A program made the translations under genes and the position numbers. DNA of 64,000 bases, from the NCBI GenBank assembly GCA_036394195.1, contig DASWFO010000274.1, positions 8,818 through 72,817 of the forward strand. The letters run 5' to 3'. The first letter of the stretch is position 1, and the number at the start of each line of letters is the position of its first letter. This document shows, in pieces, positions 15,253-23,771 of this stretch. The DNA is from DATJPD01 sp036394195. Its GTDB lineage: Bacteria > Pseudomonadota > Alphaproteobacteria > CACIAM-22H2. Under the pieces are notes generated by a model that did no database searches, was not told the origin of the DNA, and saw only the letters and a list, made by a program, of their open reading frames with translations.

Positions 15253-16776
15253 TCAAAACCTGGGCGTCGCTGCCGGCGGCTTGCGGTGGCGGGTTGCTTG
15301 CTCGTACGCATAGGCGATTTCGATGAGGAGCGGCTCGGTCCATGGCCGCCCGATGATCTGCAATCCCGACGGTAGATCCTCGTACGTGTAACCCATGGGC
15401 ACGACCGCCGCCGGCCAGTGCAGGCCAGACGCGATCCAGGTCGTGGCTCCCGTTGGCGTCGTATTGCGATCGCCGTTGAGTTTCGGCGGATAGGCCGCAA
15501 CCGGCAAAATCAGCGCGTCGATCCGGCTCCGATCCATGGCGCCGAGATAAGCGGCGCGCATACGCGTCTCGTCCGCCTCGAGCTTGCGGACGATCGGATC
15601 TTCGCCTGGTGGCGGCGCAACGGCCGTCGCCTTGATGCCGACTTCGTGAAGCGGATGAAACTTCTCTGCCTTCACGATCTCGGCGAGACTTTTCGGAAAT
15701 CCGGGAGCCGTGGTCTCGAGATAGCGTTCGATCGCGGCGCGGACTTCGCTCTGAGGATGCGCTTGCGCGGGAAACGCATCGAACTCCGGCACCAGGAACG
15801 GATCGACGATGTCGGCGCCGGACCGGCGCAGGTCCTCGACGGCCCGGTTCAGCAATCCGACGACATTCGGGTCCGACGCGTTTGGCGGGAAGGCTTGGCG
15901 AAGGACGCCAAGGCGTTTTCCGCTCGCCCCGTTTTTATTCAAGCAGGCCTGGTACGTTCGCGGGATTTTTCCCGCTGCCTCCGTCGTCGCGGGATCGTCT
16001 CGGTCTACGCCCGCGATGACATCCAGGAGCGCCGCCAGGTCGGCGACCGTCCTGGCCATAGGACCCGCCGTGTCGCGGGCATCGTAGAGTCCGGCCATGC
16101 CGGCGCGGGAGACGAGCGCCCAGCTTGGGCGCAAGCCGACCAGGGCATTGTTCGACGACGGATTGCGGATCGATCCCCAGGTGTCTGAGCCCAAGCCCAG
16201 CACGCCGAAGCTGGCGGCGAGGCCCGCTCCCGTACCCCCCGATGAGCCGCCGGTCGCATACGCCGTGTTGTAGGGATTGCGCGCAAAACCGGGCAACACG
16301 GAATTGATGTTGTCCAATCCGCCCCGCGCCCATTCCGACATGGTCGTCTTCGCCAGGATGATGGCGCCGGCGGCGCGCAGTTTCACCACAGTGGTGGAGT
16401 CCTTCGCCGGCACCCAGCCGATGAGCGCCGATGATCCGACCGTGGTCTGCAGCCCCGCGGCGTCATAGTTATCCTTCACCAGGACCGGGATCCCGTGCAG
16501 TGGCCCCACCATCGTGCCGGTCTTCTGCCAGTGAGTGTCGAGTGCTGCGGCATCCGCAAGCGCCTGCGGGTTCGTGATGATGACGGCGCCGAGCGCCGGA
16601 CCTTTGCGATCGTAAGCCGCGATTCGATCGAGGTGAGCCTGCGTCACGCCTCGTGCGGTGGCTCTCCCTTCCCGATACGCCGAGTGGATGTCATCGACCG
16701 TCGTCTCCTCGACCGCGAACGTGGAGTTAGTGCCCCGCGTCGCAGGCGCTCCGGCGATTTGGCCCAACGAGGTCAC
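15253..16776 (-). CDS. Amidase (amidase-signature family)
   Basis: The 507-residue enzyme has the complete Ser-cisSer-Lys machinery: Lys101 in VLVKDNYD, the GGSSGG loop at 176-181 and the nucleophile Ser202 in SDTWGSIRNPS. It hydrolyses a carboxamide to acid and ammonia. No signal peptide is seen. It has a GTG start with no good ribosome site, but it begins only three bases after the stop of the upstream monooxygenase, so it is translated by coupling. The pairing suggests that it cleaves an amide formed or exposed by that monooxygenase. Confidence 0.85.
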   Translation of the reverse strand: MTSLGQIAGAPATRGTNSTFAVEETTVDDIHSAYREGRATARGVTQAHLDRIAAYDRKGPALGAVIITNPQALADAAALDTHWQKTGTMVGPLHGIPVLVKDNYDAAGLQTTVGSSALIGWVPAKDSTTVVKLRAAGAIILAKTTMSEWARGGLDNINSVLPGFARNPYNTAYATGGSSGGTGAGLAASFGVLGLGSDTWGSIRNPSSNNALVGLRPSWALVSRAGMAGLYDARDTAGPMARTVADLAALLDVIAGVDRDDPATTEAAGKIPRTYQACLNKNGASGKRLGVLRQAFPPNASDPNVVGLLNRAVEDLRRSGADIVDPFLVPEFDAFPAQAHPQSEVRAAIERYLETTAPGFPKSLAEIVKAEKFHPLHEVGIKATAVAPPPGEDPIVRKLEADETRMRAAYLGAMDRSRIDALILPVAAYPPKLNGDRNTTPTGATTWIASGLHWPAAVVPMGYTYEDLPSGLQIIGRPWTEPLLIEIAYAYEQATRHRKPPAATPRF

Positions 16777-16779
16777 GAA

Positions 16780-17982
16780 CTAGTCGGCGGCCGCTGACGC
16801 GGCCACGGGTACTCGCTTGACCTCGTGCGCGTGCAGCTTCGGCAGGACGTCGCGGCCGAAGCGGCGGATCTGCTCCATGATCAACTCGTGCGGCAAGGCG
16901 CCGTTGCAGGTGTTCAGCAGCACGGCGTTGGCGCCGGCGCGCTCGGCCTGCTCGATCAGGTGTTCGGCGACCTCCTTGGGCGAGCCCCAGGCGAGCTGGT
17001 CGCCGTAGACCTTCTTCTCGACGTCCGGCAGGTTGGTCTGGCGGATCCTCTCGCGATCGAGGCCGGCCAAGGCCCGGTTCTCCGGACGCAGATAGTCGAC
17101 GTTGACGGCGCCTTCTTTCTCGGTCGGTCCCGTCCCGATGGGCTTCAACGTGCCATGGTGCCACAGCGTCTGAACGAAATAGAGGTAGTACGGACCATAT
17201 TCGCGCAACGCCTCCTGCTTGCTGTCGGCGACATAGGACTCGGTGAACAGCAGGACCTGATTCGGCGACAGCACGCGCCCATGATCGCGCATGCACTTGG
17301 CGAAATAGCTCACCATGTCCTCGACCACGGGCGGTGCGCCGGCCACGACCGCGTTGAGATTGAGCTTGGCCGCCCACTCGATGGTCTGCTGGCTGCCGCT
17401 GAACGGGACCCAGAGCGGCGGGTGCGGCTGCTGGAACGGGCGGGGCCAGATCGCGATGTCCTTGAAGGTCCAGTACTTGCCCTCGTGGGTGAAGACTTCC
17501 TGCGTCCATGCCTTGACGATGATCTCGAGCGCCTCCTCGAAGCGGCCGCGTGATTCTGATGCCGGGATGTTGTAGGCCCAATACTCGCGGGCATTGCCGC
17601 GCGCGAAGCCGGGCAGCATGCGCCCGCGCGACAGGCAGTCCGCGATCGCAATGTCCTCGGCGATCTGCAGCGGGTTGTGGATCGGCAGGAGATTGCCGAG
17701 GGTGATGAACTTGAGGTTCTTGGTGCGCTGAATGGCGGCGGCCGCGATGAGATTGGGGGACGCGATGAGGCCGTGCGGCGTCGTGTGATGCTCGTTCAGG
17801 CCGACACCGTCGAAGCCGAGCCGGTCGAGCTCCTCCCAGGCCGTCAGATGCTCCTCATAGCTGCGCGCCGCGATCTCCGGATCGAAATGCTGCTTGGGCA
17901 GCGGATAGGGCAGGTAGCGGTCACGAGTAAACTGATCGAAGTGCTTGCCATAGGGGAGCACGTCCCAAAAGTAGACTTTCAT
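16780..17982 (-). CDS. LLM-class flavin-dependent oxidoreductase
   Basis: The 400-residue bacterial-luciferase-like TIM-barrel protein has EELDRLGFDGVGLNEHH at about 50-66, LGNLLPIHNPLQIAED at about 95-110 and a RGRMLPGFARGNAREYW segment at about 117-133, all typical of FMN-using members. Such enzymes use reduced flavin and O2 to oxidise small organic molecules. It belongs to a different subgroup from the NtaA-like paralogues farther right. It leads an operon with the amidase and is preceded by a sigma-54-like promoter core. Confidence 0.85.
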   Translation of the reverse strand: MKVYFWDVLPYGKHFDQFTRDRYLPYPLPKQHFDPEIAARSYEEHLTAWEELDRLGFDGVGLNEHHTTPHGLIASPNLIAAAAIQRTKNLKFITLGNLLPIHNPLQIAEDIAIADCLSRGRMLPGFARGNAREYWAYNIPASESRGRFEEALEIIVKAWTQEVFTHEGKYWTFKDIAIWPRPFQQPHPPLWVPFSGSQQTIEWAAKLNLNAVVAGAPPVVEDMVSYFAKCMRDHGRVLSPNQVLLFTESYVADSKQEALREYGPYYLYFVQTLWHHGTLKPIGTGPTEKEGAVNVDYLRPENRALAGLDRERIRQTNLPDVEKKVYGDQLAWGSPKEVAEHLIEQAERAGANAVLLNTCNGALPHELIMEQIRRFGRDVLPKLHAHEVKRVPVAASAAAD

Positions 17983-18040
17983 GATAGCGCTTTCGTGAAG
18001 AAGGCGGGCGGGCCGGACCGATTTGCCCGAGAGCTATGTA

Positions 18041-18056
18041 GCAAGAAAGGGGCCAT
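18041..18056 (-). promoter_or_regulatory. Sigma-54-like promoter for the LLM-amidase operon
   Basis: On the minus strand TGGCCCC-TTTC-TTGCT gives the invariant GG-N10-GC and a perfect TTGC half. It predicts a start near 18030 and a leader of about 48 nt before the monooxygenase ATG. Chance occurrence of the core is not negligible in GC-rich DNA. Confidence 0.45.
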
Positions 18057-18109
18057 TTGCCGCCTATAGCGCGCCCGCGCGCGGCGGCTCATAATCGCCG
18101 CGTCACCCC

Positions 18110-18964
18110 ATGTCGTCACCGAGCGCCGCCAGAGTTCTGCGTAGGTCGCGTCTCCATCGAGACTGGAACGCTCTCCTGCGTCGGCTCCGCGGCTGGCGCA
18201 AACGCGCCCGCTGGGCGTGGCGGACCCTGAGTGCCGCGCCGCCGGCGGTGCGCCTCGTCGCCCTCGCGGCGGCGGCCCTCGCGGTCTTCGCCGCCACCAA
18301 CCTCGTGTATCAGGTGGTGCGCAAGCCGACCGAGATGTTCTTTCCCGTCAGCGGCGTGCTGAAAAAGATGCCCGCCGAGACCTGGCGGCAATATGGGCCG
18401 CTGTTCCGCCAGTATTCATCCGCCACCATCACCCCCGAGCTGCTGGCCGCCCTGGCCCAGGTCGAGGGCGCCGGCAACCCGGTGGCGCGCACCTATTGGC
18501 GCTGGCAATTGACCTGGCATCCGTTCGCCATCTACCGCCCTGCCTCGAGTGCCGTCGGCATGTATCAGATGACGGACGCGGCGTTTGCCGAGGCGCAGCC
18601 CTATTGTATCCGCCACCACACCGTCGTCGGCGAGGGCGCCTGGAATGATTGGCGCTCCTGCTGGTTCAACGGCCTCTATACCCGTGTGGTGCCAAGCCAT
18701 GCCATCGAACTCACGGCGGTGTTCCTGGATCGCAACGTGTCGGCGATTCTCGCCGGCCGGCCCGCCGCGGCCGTGAGCCCGCAGCAGAAGCAGGATCTCG
18801 CCGCCGTCGTGCATCTCTGCGGCGCCGGCCCGGCCAAGCGCTTCGCGCGCCGCGGGTTCCAACCGCCGCAAGGCGAGCGCTGCGGCGACCACGACGTCGC
18901 CACATATCTCGCCCGAGTCAATGCGATGAAGCGGCAGTTCCAGCACTTTGCCGCTGAGCGCTAG
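18110..18964 (+). CDS. Membrane-anchored lytic transglycosylase-like protein (SLT/lysozyme fold)
   Basis: The 284-residue protein has a strongly basic cytoplasmic N-terminus (1-46), one membrane helix (about 47-69) and a periplasmic C-terminal domain. That domain carries a candidate catalytic Glu119 in ALAQVEGAGNP and the GMYQMT motif at 150-155, as in SLT transglycosylases. These enzymes cleave peptidoglycan between MurNAc and GlcNAc. Four cysteines in the domain could form disulfides. It is not related to the surrounding catabolic genes. Confidence 0.75.
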   Translation: MSSPSAARVLRRSRLHRDWNALLRRLRGWRKRARWAWRTLSAAPPAVRLVALAAAALAVFAATNLVYQVVRKPTEMFFPVSGVLKKMPAETWRQYGPLFRQYSSATITPELLAALAQVEGAGNPVARTYWRWQLTWHPFAIYRPASSAVGMYQMTDAAFAEAQPYCIRHHTVVGEGAWNDWRSCWFNGLYTRVVPSHAIELTAVFLDRNVSAILAGRPAAAVSPQQKQDLAAVVHLCGAGPAKRFARRGFQPPQGERCGDHDVATYLARVNAMKRQFQHFAAER

Positions 18965-18970
18965 AACGCA

Positions 18971-19894
18971 TCAGGCCGTACCGGCGAGCTGCTTCCGGTA
19001 TTTGTAGAACTGGTTGAACTTGTTCAGCAGGAACTCGCCCGCGCTTACGTCCGGCATGGAGGCGAAGCGCGCATCGAAGTTCGGATCGAAGAAGAACGGG
19101 ATGGAGTAGCGGGCGCGGCCGGATCGATTCACCACCCGGTGATAGGGCGAGCGGAACCGGCCGCCCGTGATCGCCGACAGCATGTCGGCCACGTTCACGA
19201 CGAAGGCGTCCGTGCGCGGCGGCACGGGGGCGAGCTCTCCGTTGGGGGCGCGGACCTCCAGCCCGCCCATCGCGTCCTGGGCGAGAAAGGTGAGGAAGCC
19301 GTAATCCTGGTGTTCGGCGGCGCCGAACTCCCGGTCTTCCGCATTGCCGTTCGGTGGATAGTGGAACAGGCGCATGAAGGCCACGGGCTTCCGGTACAGC
19401 TCGCGCAGGCTCTCCGGCGACATGCCAAGACAGACCGCGAGTGGGCCCAGAAACCGATCACCCAACGCCAGGACGTCGTTGAAATAGGCTTCGACCGGTT
19501 GCCGGAACCGATCCAATTCCGGCCAGCGATTGACGCCGTGAAGCGGCTTGCCGGCCAGCACGTCGGGGTCATCTCGCGACAGGTCCGTGCCGAGATTGAA
19601 GCTCTCCTTCAAGTCGGGCTTGTTCCCGGGATAATGTGTCTGATGCATCGGCATGTAGCCGCGGTTGTTGCGATCGACCCGGATCGCGAGCCTCTCTTCC
19701 AGGGGACGCTCGAAGAAGCGCTTCGCCGCGGCAAACGCGCCTTCGATAACCGTCGGCGACACGCCATGATCGACCACCTGAAAGACGCCCCACCGCTCGA
19801 GGCAGGGCAGCAAGTCGCGCGCGACGCGATCGTCGGCACCAGGCCGGGCGTTCGTGATCGCGTCGAGGCTTATGATCGGAACTTCGTCAGCCAT
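18971..19894 (-). CDS. 2-oxoglutarate/Fe(II) dioxygenase, isopenicillin N synthase family
   Basis: The 307-residue protein has the family's N-terminal segment (VPIISL...VFQVVDHGVSP) and the jelly-roll core with the iron ligands His195 and Asp197 in EHQDYG and His252 in YHRVVN, plus the 2-oxoglutarate-binding pair Arg262 and Ser264 (RYS). It would couple oxidation of an organic substrate to 2-oxoglutarate decarboxylation, or close a ring as IPNS does. It is divergent from a binding-protein gene and may take part in the same uptake and degradation system. Confidence 0.87.
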   Translation of the reverse strand: MADEVPIISLDAITNARPGADDRVARDLLPCLERWGVFQVVDHGVSPTVIEGAFAAAKRFFERPLEERLAIRVDRNNRGYMPMHQTHYPGNKPDLKESFNLGTDLSRDDPDVLAGKPLHGVNRWPELDRFRQPVEAYFNDVLALGDRFLGPLAVCLGMSPESLRELYRKPVAFMRLFHYPPNGNAEDREFGAAEHQDYGFLTFLAQDAMGGLEVRAPNGELAPVPPRTDAFVVNVADMLSAITGGRFRSPYHRVVNRSGRARYSIPFFFDPNFDARFASMPDVSAGEFLLNKFNQFYKYRKQLAGTA

Positions 19895-19933
19895 TGTCCT
19901 ATCCGGTCGGTCAACCCCACTGCGGGCGAATAA

Positions 19934-19949
19934 GCAACTTTCGTACCGG
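19934..19949 (-). promoter_or_regulatory. Weak sigma-54-like promoter core for the dioxygenase gene
   Basis: On the minus strand CGGTACG-AAAG-TTGCT keeps GG-N10-GC and TTGC but departs from the -24 consensus at two bases. A start near 19922 would leave a leader of about 29 nt. It is reported because it resembles the other cores in this region. Confidence 0.3.
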
Positions 19950-20002
19950 CGGTGCGCCGCGGCTTTCTGGACCGTCAGCCCTCCACAGAGTATGAGACGA
20001 CG

Positions 20003-20917
20003 ATGAAAATTGCGATTCCCGATCTGATTTCGAACTCCTACTTCCCGGCCATCGCCGCCGTTGAATTGGGCTTCTTCAAGGAGCAGGGCCTCGACGTCAG
20101 CCTGGAGCTCGTGGTCCCGGTCGAGACCGCGCTGTCGGCGCTACGCGACGGGACGCTGGAGTTCCTGGGCTGCTCGTCGCACCTCGTGGTTGGCGGCTTT
20201 CCCGAATGGCGGGGCGCCAAGCTCCTCTGCGCGCAAGCCCAGCATATGTATTGGTTCCTGGTCATGCGTTCCGACCTGAACCCCGTGCGCGGCGATTTGA
20301 CCATCCTCAAGGGCCGCAGGATCGGTGCGGCGTACTGGGTCGGAATGGCGTTGCGACGGCTCCTCATCGACACCGGCATCGATCCAGACCGCGACGCCGT
20401 GCAGATCGCGCCGATCCAGGGCGCGCATGCGCCCGGGATGAGCTTCGGCGTGATGGCCGCGCAGGCGCTGGAGGAGGGACGAGTGGACGGGTTCTGGGCT
20501 AACGGCATGGGCGCTGAGCTCGCGGTCCAGCGCGGGGTGGGCACCGTCGTTCTGGATGCGCGGCGCGACGCCGGAGTGCCCGATTATACGATGGCCTCGA
20601 TCGTCGCCTCGGACCGCTTCATCGAAGCCTCGCCCGAAAAGGCCGCCGCCGCCGTCCGCGCCATCGCGGCCACCCAACGCGCGCTCAAGCAGAATGTCGA
20701 ACTCGCGCGCGGCGTCGGTGAAAGACTGTTCCCGTCCGCCGAAGCCGGCTTGATCGTCGATCTGATCCGGCGCGACGCGCCGTATTACGACGCCGCGATT
20801 TCGGAGGCGGCGGTCGATCGCATGGTCCGCTTTTCGAACGAGGCTGGACTCCTGCAACGGCGCCCGGCCTATAGCGAAGTGGTCGCGACCCAGTTCGCGC
20901 CGTTATGGGCGGGCTGA
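20003..20917 (+). CDS. ABC-type binding protein-like, SsuA/NMT1 fold, no signal peptide
   Basis: The 304-residue protein has the two-lobed periplasmic-binding fold (IAAVELGFFKEQGLDVSLEL at about 14-33, LKGRRIGAAYW near 108-118). No export signal is visible with this ATG or with an upstream in-frame start at 19952. It may therefore be a cytoplasmic sensor or enzyme of this fold, or the annotated start may be wrong. It is convergent with the ATPase gene and the two coding ends overlap by 15 bp, so both are constrained there. The ATG lacks a convincing ribosome site. Confidence 0.75.
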   Translation: MKIAIPDLISNSYFPAIAAVELGFFKEQGLDVSLELVVPVETALSALRDGTLEFLGCSSHLVVGGFPEWRGAKLLCAQAQHMYWFLVMRSDLNPVRGDLTILKGRRIGAAYWVGMALRRLLIDTGIDPDRDAVQIAPIQGAHAPGMSFGVMAAQALEEGRVDGFWANGMGAELAVQRGVGTVVLDARRDAGVPDYTMASIVASDRFIEASPEKAAAAVRAIAATQRALKQNVELARGVGERLFPSAEAGLIVDLIRRDAPYYDAAISEAAVDRMVRFSNEAGLLQRRPAYSEVVATQFAPLWAG

Positions 20918-21769
20918 GGGGCCGGGATCGGACGCGGAGGCCGCGCGGATCGCCTCCTTCAGCGCCCCCGAAACGCTCCGGCAATGCTCGTTGTAACGCA
21001 CCGACGTCCGGTAGTCTTCCGTCCGTGGATAGGGCGCGTCGATCGGATAGTCCGCGATGATCCGGCCAGGCCGGGACGACATCACCACGATCCGGTTCGA
21101 CAGAAAGACCGATTCGTAGAGACTGTGCGTCACGAAGATCACGGTCAGGCCTTGCCTCGCGAACAGGTCGAGGAGTTCCAGGCTGAGATGCGTTCGAGTG
21201 ATTTCGTCCAGGGCGGCGAACGGTTCGTCCATCAGCAACAGCCTCGGCTTGCGAATGAGCGCCCGCGCGATGGACACCCGCATTTTCATGCCGCCCGATA
21301 ATTGCCGGGGATAGGCCGACTCAAACCCGGACAGCCCGACCTGCGACAAACGGTCCATCACCTGGTCATGCGCGTCGCGGCGGGTGACTTTCGCCAGCTT
21401 GAGGGGAAGATACACGTTCTCGAACACGGTGCGCCATGGCAGCAGCGTCGGCTCCTGGAAGACGACGCCGATCGACCGATCGGGCTTGCCGGCGCTGTTG
21501 TAGCGGGATTGCGGCCAGTCGATGTCCCCCTCCGACGGGCTGCCAAGCCCGGCAATAAGGGCGAGGAGGGTCGATTTGCCGCATCCGGACGGCCCGAGCA
21601 CCGTCAGAAACGAACCGGCCCGCACCGTCAGGCTGACATCGGAGATCGCGACCAGGCCGTTGTCGAACCGTTTGGAAACGCCGTTCAGCCGCAGCAGCGG
21701 CTTAGACCCAGCCTCCGGGCCGGGTGCCGGCGCGCGCGTCTCCTGGGCCCCTTGCAGTCCAGCCGTCAT
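20903..21769 (-). CDS. ABC transporter ATP-binding protein (SsuB/TauB type)
   Basis: The 288-residue ATPase shows Walker A GPSGCGKST at 59-67, a VVFQEPTLLPWRT Q-loop, the LSGGM signature, LLLMDEPFAALD Walker B and the switch histidine in FVTHS. It energises import with the permease that ends seven bases upstream. An in-frame GTG at 21799 would overlap the permease gene; the internal ATG is preferred because it gives the usual spacing, but neither has a good ribosome site. Confidence 0.88.
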   Translation of the reverse strand: MTAGLQGAQETRAPAPGPEAGSKPLLRLNGVSKRFDNGLVAISDVSLTVRAGSFLTVLGPSGCGKSTLLALIAGLGSPSEGDIDWPQSRYNSAGKPDRSIGVVFQEPTLLPWRTVFENVYLPLKLAKVTRRDAHDQVMDRLSQVGLSGFESAYPRQLSGGMKMRVSIARALIRKPRLLLMDEPFAALDEITRTHLSLELLDLFARQGLTVIFVTHSLYESVFLSNRIVVMSSRPGRIIADYPIDAPYPRTEDYRTSVRYNEHCRSVSGALKEAIRAASASDPGPSARP

Positions 21770-21776
21770 GGACGGT

Positions 21777-22589
21777 TCACGTGTCGCGCTCGACGGCACT
21801 GTCGTGCCATGACGCGAGCATCACATGGGTCATCCCTGCGACGCTGACGAACAGCAGAATGCCGGTGACAGTGATGAGAAACAGCGCAGCGAACATCCGG
21901 GGGATTTCGAGCTGATAGCCGGCCTGCAGGATCTCGTAGGCAAGGCCAGCGGAGCGGCCGCCCGTTCCGGCGACGAATTCGGCGACAACCGCGCCGATCA
22001 GCGACAGTCCGCTTGCGATCTTGAGGCCGGCGAAGAAGTAAGGCAGCGCCGTCGGGATCCGCAGGTAGAGGAGGTTCTGTAGACGCGAGGCATCGTTGAT
22101 CGCGAACAGGTTCTGATGGCCGCGATCGATGCTGCGCAAGCCGATCGTGGTGTTCGAGATGATCGGGAAGATCGCGATGACAGTCGCGCAAATCACCAGG
22201 GCGGCCTGGGTGTTCTTGACCAGGATGATGATCAGCGGCGCGATCGCGACGATCGGGGTCACCTGGAGGATGATGGCGTAGGGAAAAAAGCTCCGCTCTA
22301 TGATCGGGCTTTGGACGAAGAGGAAGGCGGTCAGGGCGCCCAGCACGGTCGAGATGACCAGCGCGGTGAGGGCAACCCTGATCGTCATCCACAGCGCGTG
22401 AAGCAGGCCCGCGGCATCGCTGACCAGCGCGTCCGCGATCATGGTCGGTGCCGGAAACAGGTACGAGGGGATGCGCAGCACCTCGCAGGCGATCTGCCAA
22501 AGGATCAAGACCGCAACGCCGACGATCACCGGCGGCACTAGCAGGCTGAGCTTCGCACGTATTGTCGTCAGCATGTCGGCTTCGACCAT
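21777..22589 (-). CDS. ABC transporter permease (SsuC/TauC type)
   Basis: The roughly 270-residue protein has about six membrane spans and the BPD-transport inner-membrane domain, with the conserved loop INDASRLQNLLYLRIPTALPYF near the ATPase-contact region and GLSLIGAVVAEF after it. Start codons at 22589 (after AGAGGGG, very close) and 22574 (better spaced) are both possible; the product differs by five residues. It is divergent from the Tat-exported binding protein at 22766, which is its likely receptor. Confidence 0.85.
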   Translation of the reverse strand: MVEADMLTTIRAKLSLLVPPVIVGVAVLILWQIACEVLRIPSYLFPAPTMIADALVSDAAGLLHALWMTIRVALTALVISTVLGALTAFLFVQSPIIERSFFPYAIILQVTPIVAIAPLIIILVKNTQAALVICATVIAIFPIISNTTIGLRSIDRGHQNLFAINDASRLQNLLYLRIPTALPYFFAGLKIASGLSLIGAVVAEFVAGTGGRSAGLAYEILQAGYQLEIPRMFAALFLITVTGILLFVSVAGMTHVMLASWHDSAVERDT

Positions 22590-22695
22590 CCCCTCTGGCC
22601 GGCGATCCTGCCGTCTTCGCACGCCCGTGAAAAGCTCAAGTTTAACCACGAGATGATGTATTTTCGTCGGCCAGGGCCGGATGGGACGGCAGGCG

Positions 22696-22711
22696 TGGCG
22701 CAGCTCTTGCT
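22696..22711 (+). promoter_or_regulatory. Sigma-54-like promoter for the binding-protein gene
   Basis: TGGCGCA-GCTC-TTGCT has the exact GG-N10-GC spacing and a perfect -12 element, with two deviations in the -24 half. The predicted start is near 22721, leaving a leader of about 45 nt. Confidence 0.5.
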
Positions 22712-22765
22712 TCGTTGCGGCAGGTCGGGCACCCGACCAAGTGACCCAGGTTTTGCGGGGAAAAG

Positions 22766-23758
22766 ATGAAGCGAGTTTCGAGACGGAATGTTCTGGCGGG
22801 CGGGGTGGCGCTCGGAGGCGCGTCGGTTCTGCGCGCCCTGCCAGCCAAGGCGGCGACCAAGGTTCGGGTGGTGACGAACTGGTTCGCCGAGCCCGAGCAT
22901 GGCGGGCTGTACCATGCGGCCGCCGCCGGCCTTTACGAGAAGGCCGGGCTCGATGTGGATCTTCGGCAGGGCGGGGTCTCGGTGAACGCCATGCAGCTGA
23001 TGGCCGGCGGCGAAGCCGATATCGTGATGAGCTACGACATCCAGATCATGAGCAGTTACGAGAAGGGCATCCCGGTCAAGGCGATCTTCACCTGCTTTCA
23101 GTTCGACCTCATCGGCCTGATCGCGCGGCCGGAGGTCAACTCGCTGGCGGAGCTCAAGGGCCACAAGATCTATTTCGCGCCGAGCGGCTACTCGACCTAT
23201 TGGCCGTGGCTGAAAGCGAGATACAGCTACACCGACGATATGGCTGGTCCGAAGGGCCCGAATCTCCAGACATTCATCACCGATCCGACCTCGGCCGTCG
23301 CGGGCTATATCACGTCCGAGCCGTATGTCGCCGAGCGGCAGAACATTCCGACGAGGTTCTTCCTGTTCGCAAATGAAGGCTATCCGTCTTACGCCAACAC
23401 GATGGTGACCACGACCGACTTCATCCAGAAGAACCGCGATACGGTCGCGCGCTTTACCCAGGCGTCCATCGAGGGCTGGCGGGCGTATATGCGCGATCCG
23501 ACTATCGGCAACGAGTTCATCAAGAACTTGAACCCGAAGATGGACGACGGTCAGATCGAATTCGGGCTCAGGAAGATGCGTGAGGTGAAGGCGATCGAGA
23601 GCGGCGACGCGGCGACGATGGGCATCGGCATCATCACCGAGGAGCGGTGGAGGAAGACGCGCGACTTCCTGGTCGAGGCCAAGCTGCTCAAGGCCGAGAC
23701 GGACTACATGCAATCGATGACCACGGAATTCGTCCGCGACCTGAAGATCACGATGTGA
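22766..23758 (+). CDS. ABC transporter substrate-binding protein (NMT1/SsuA type), Tat-exported
   Basis: The 330-residue protein begins with a twin-arginine leader (SRRNVLAGG at 5-13) followed by a hydrophobic stretch and an AxA-like end near residue 30, so it is probably exported folded. The mature part has the NMT1 pattern: VRVVTNWFAEPEHGGLYHAA, AAAGLYEKAGLDVDL, then GGEADIVMSYD. Related proteins bind pyrimidine precursors, sulfonates or aromatic acids. It is divergent from its presumed permease, with a sigma-54-like core in between. Confidence 0.87.
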   Translation: MKRVSRRNVLAGGVALGGASVLRALPAKAATKVRVVTNWFAEPEHGGLYHAAAAGLYEKAGLDVDLRQGGVSVNAMQLMAGGEADIVMSYDIQIMSSYEKGIPVKAIFTCFQFDLIGLIARPEVNSLAELKGHKIYFAPSGYSTYWPWLKARYSYTDDMAGPKGPNLQTFITDPTSAVAGYITSEPYVAERQNIPTRFFLFANEGYPSYANTMVTTTDFIQKNRDTVARFTQASIEGWRAYMRDPTIGNEFIKNLNPKMDDGQIEFGLRKMREVKAIESGDAATMGIGIITEERWRKTRDFLVEAKLLKAETDYMQSMTTEFVRDLKITM

Positions 23759-23771
23759 GGCGCGGGGCCTC

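Noticed and set aside
22637..22650. Possible third copy of the shared upstream element (CAAGTTTAACCACG)
   Set aside because: It needs a gap to align, matches only about ten bases and lies only 46 bp before the sigma-54-like core, so it was not counted as a copy.
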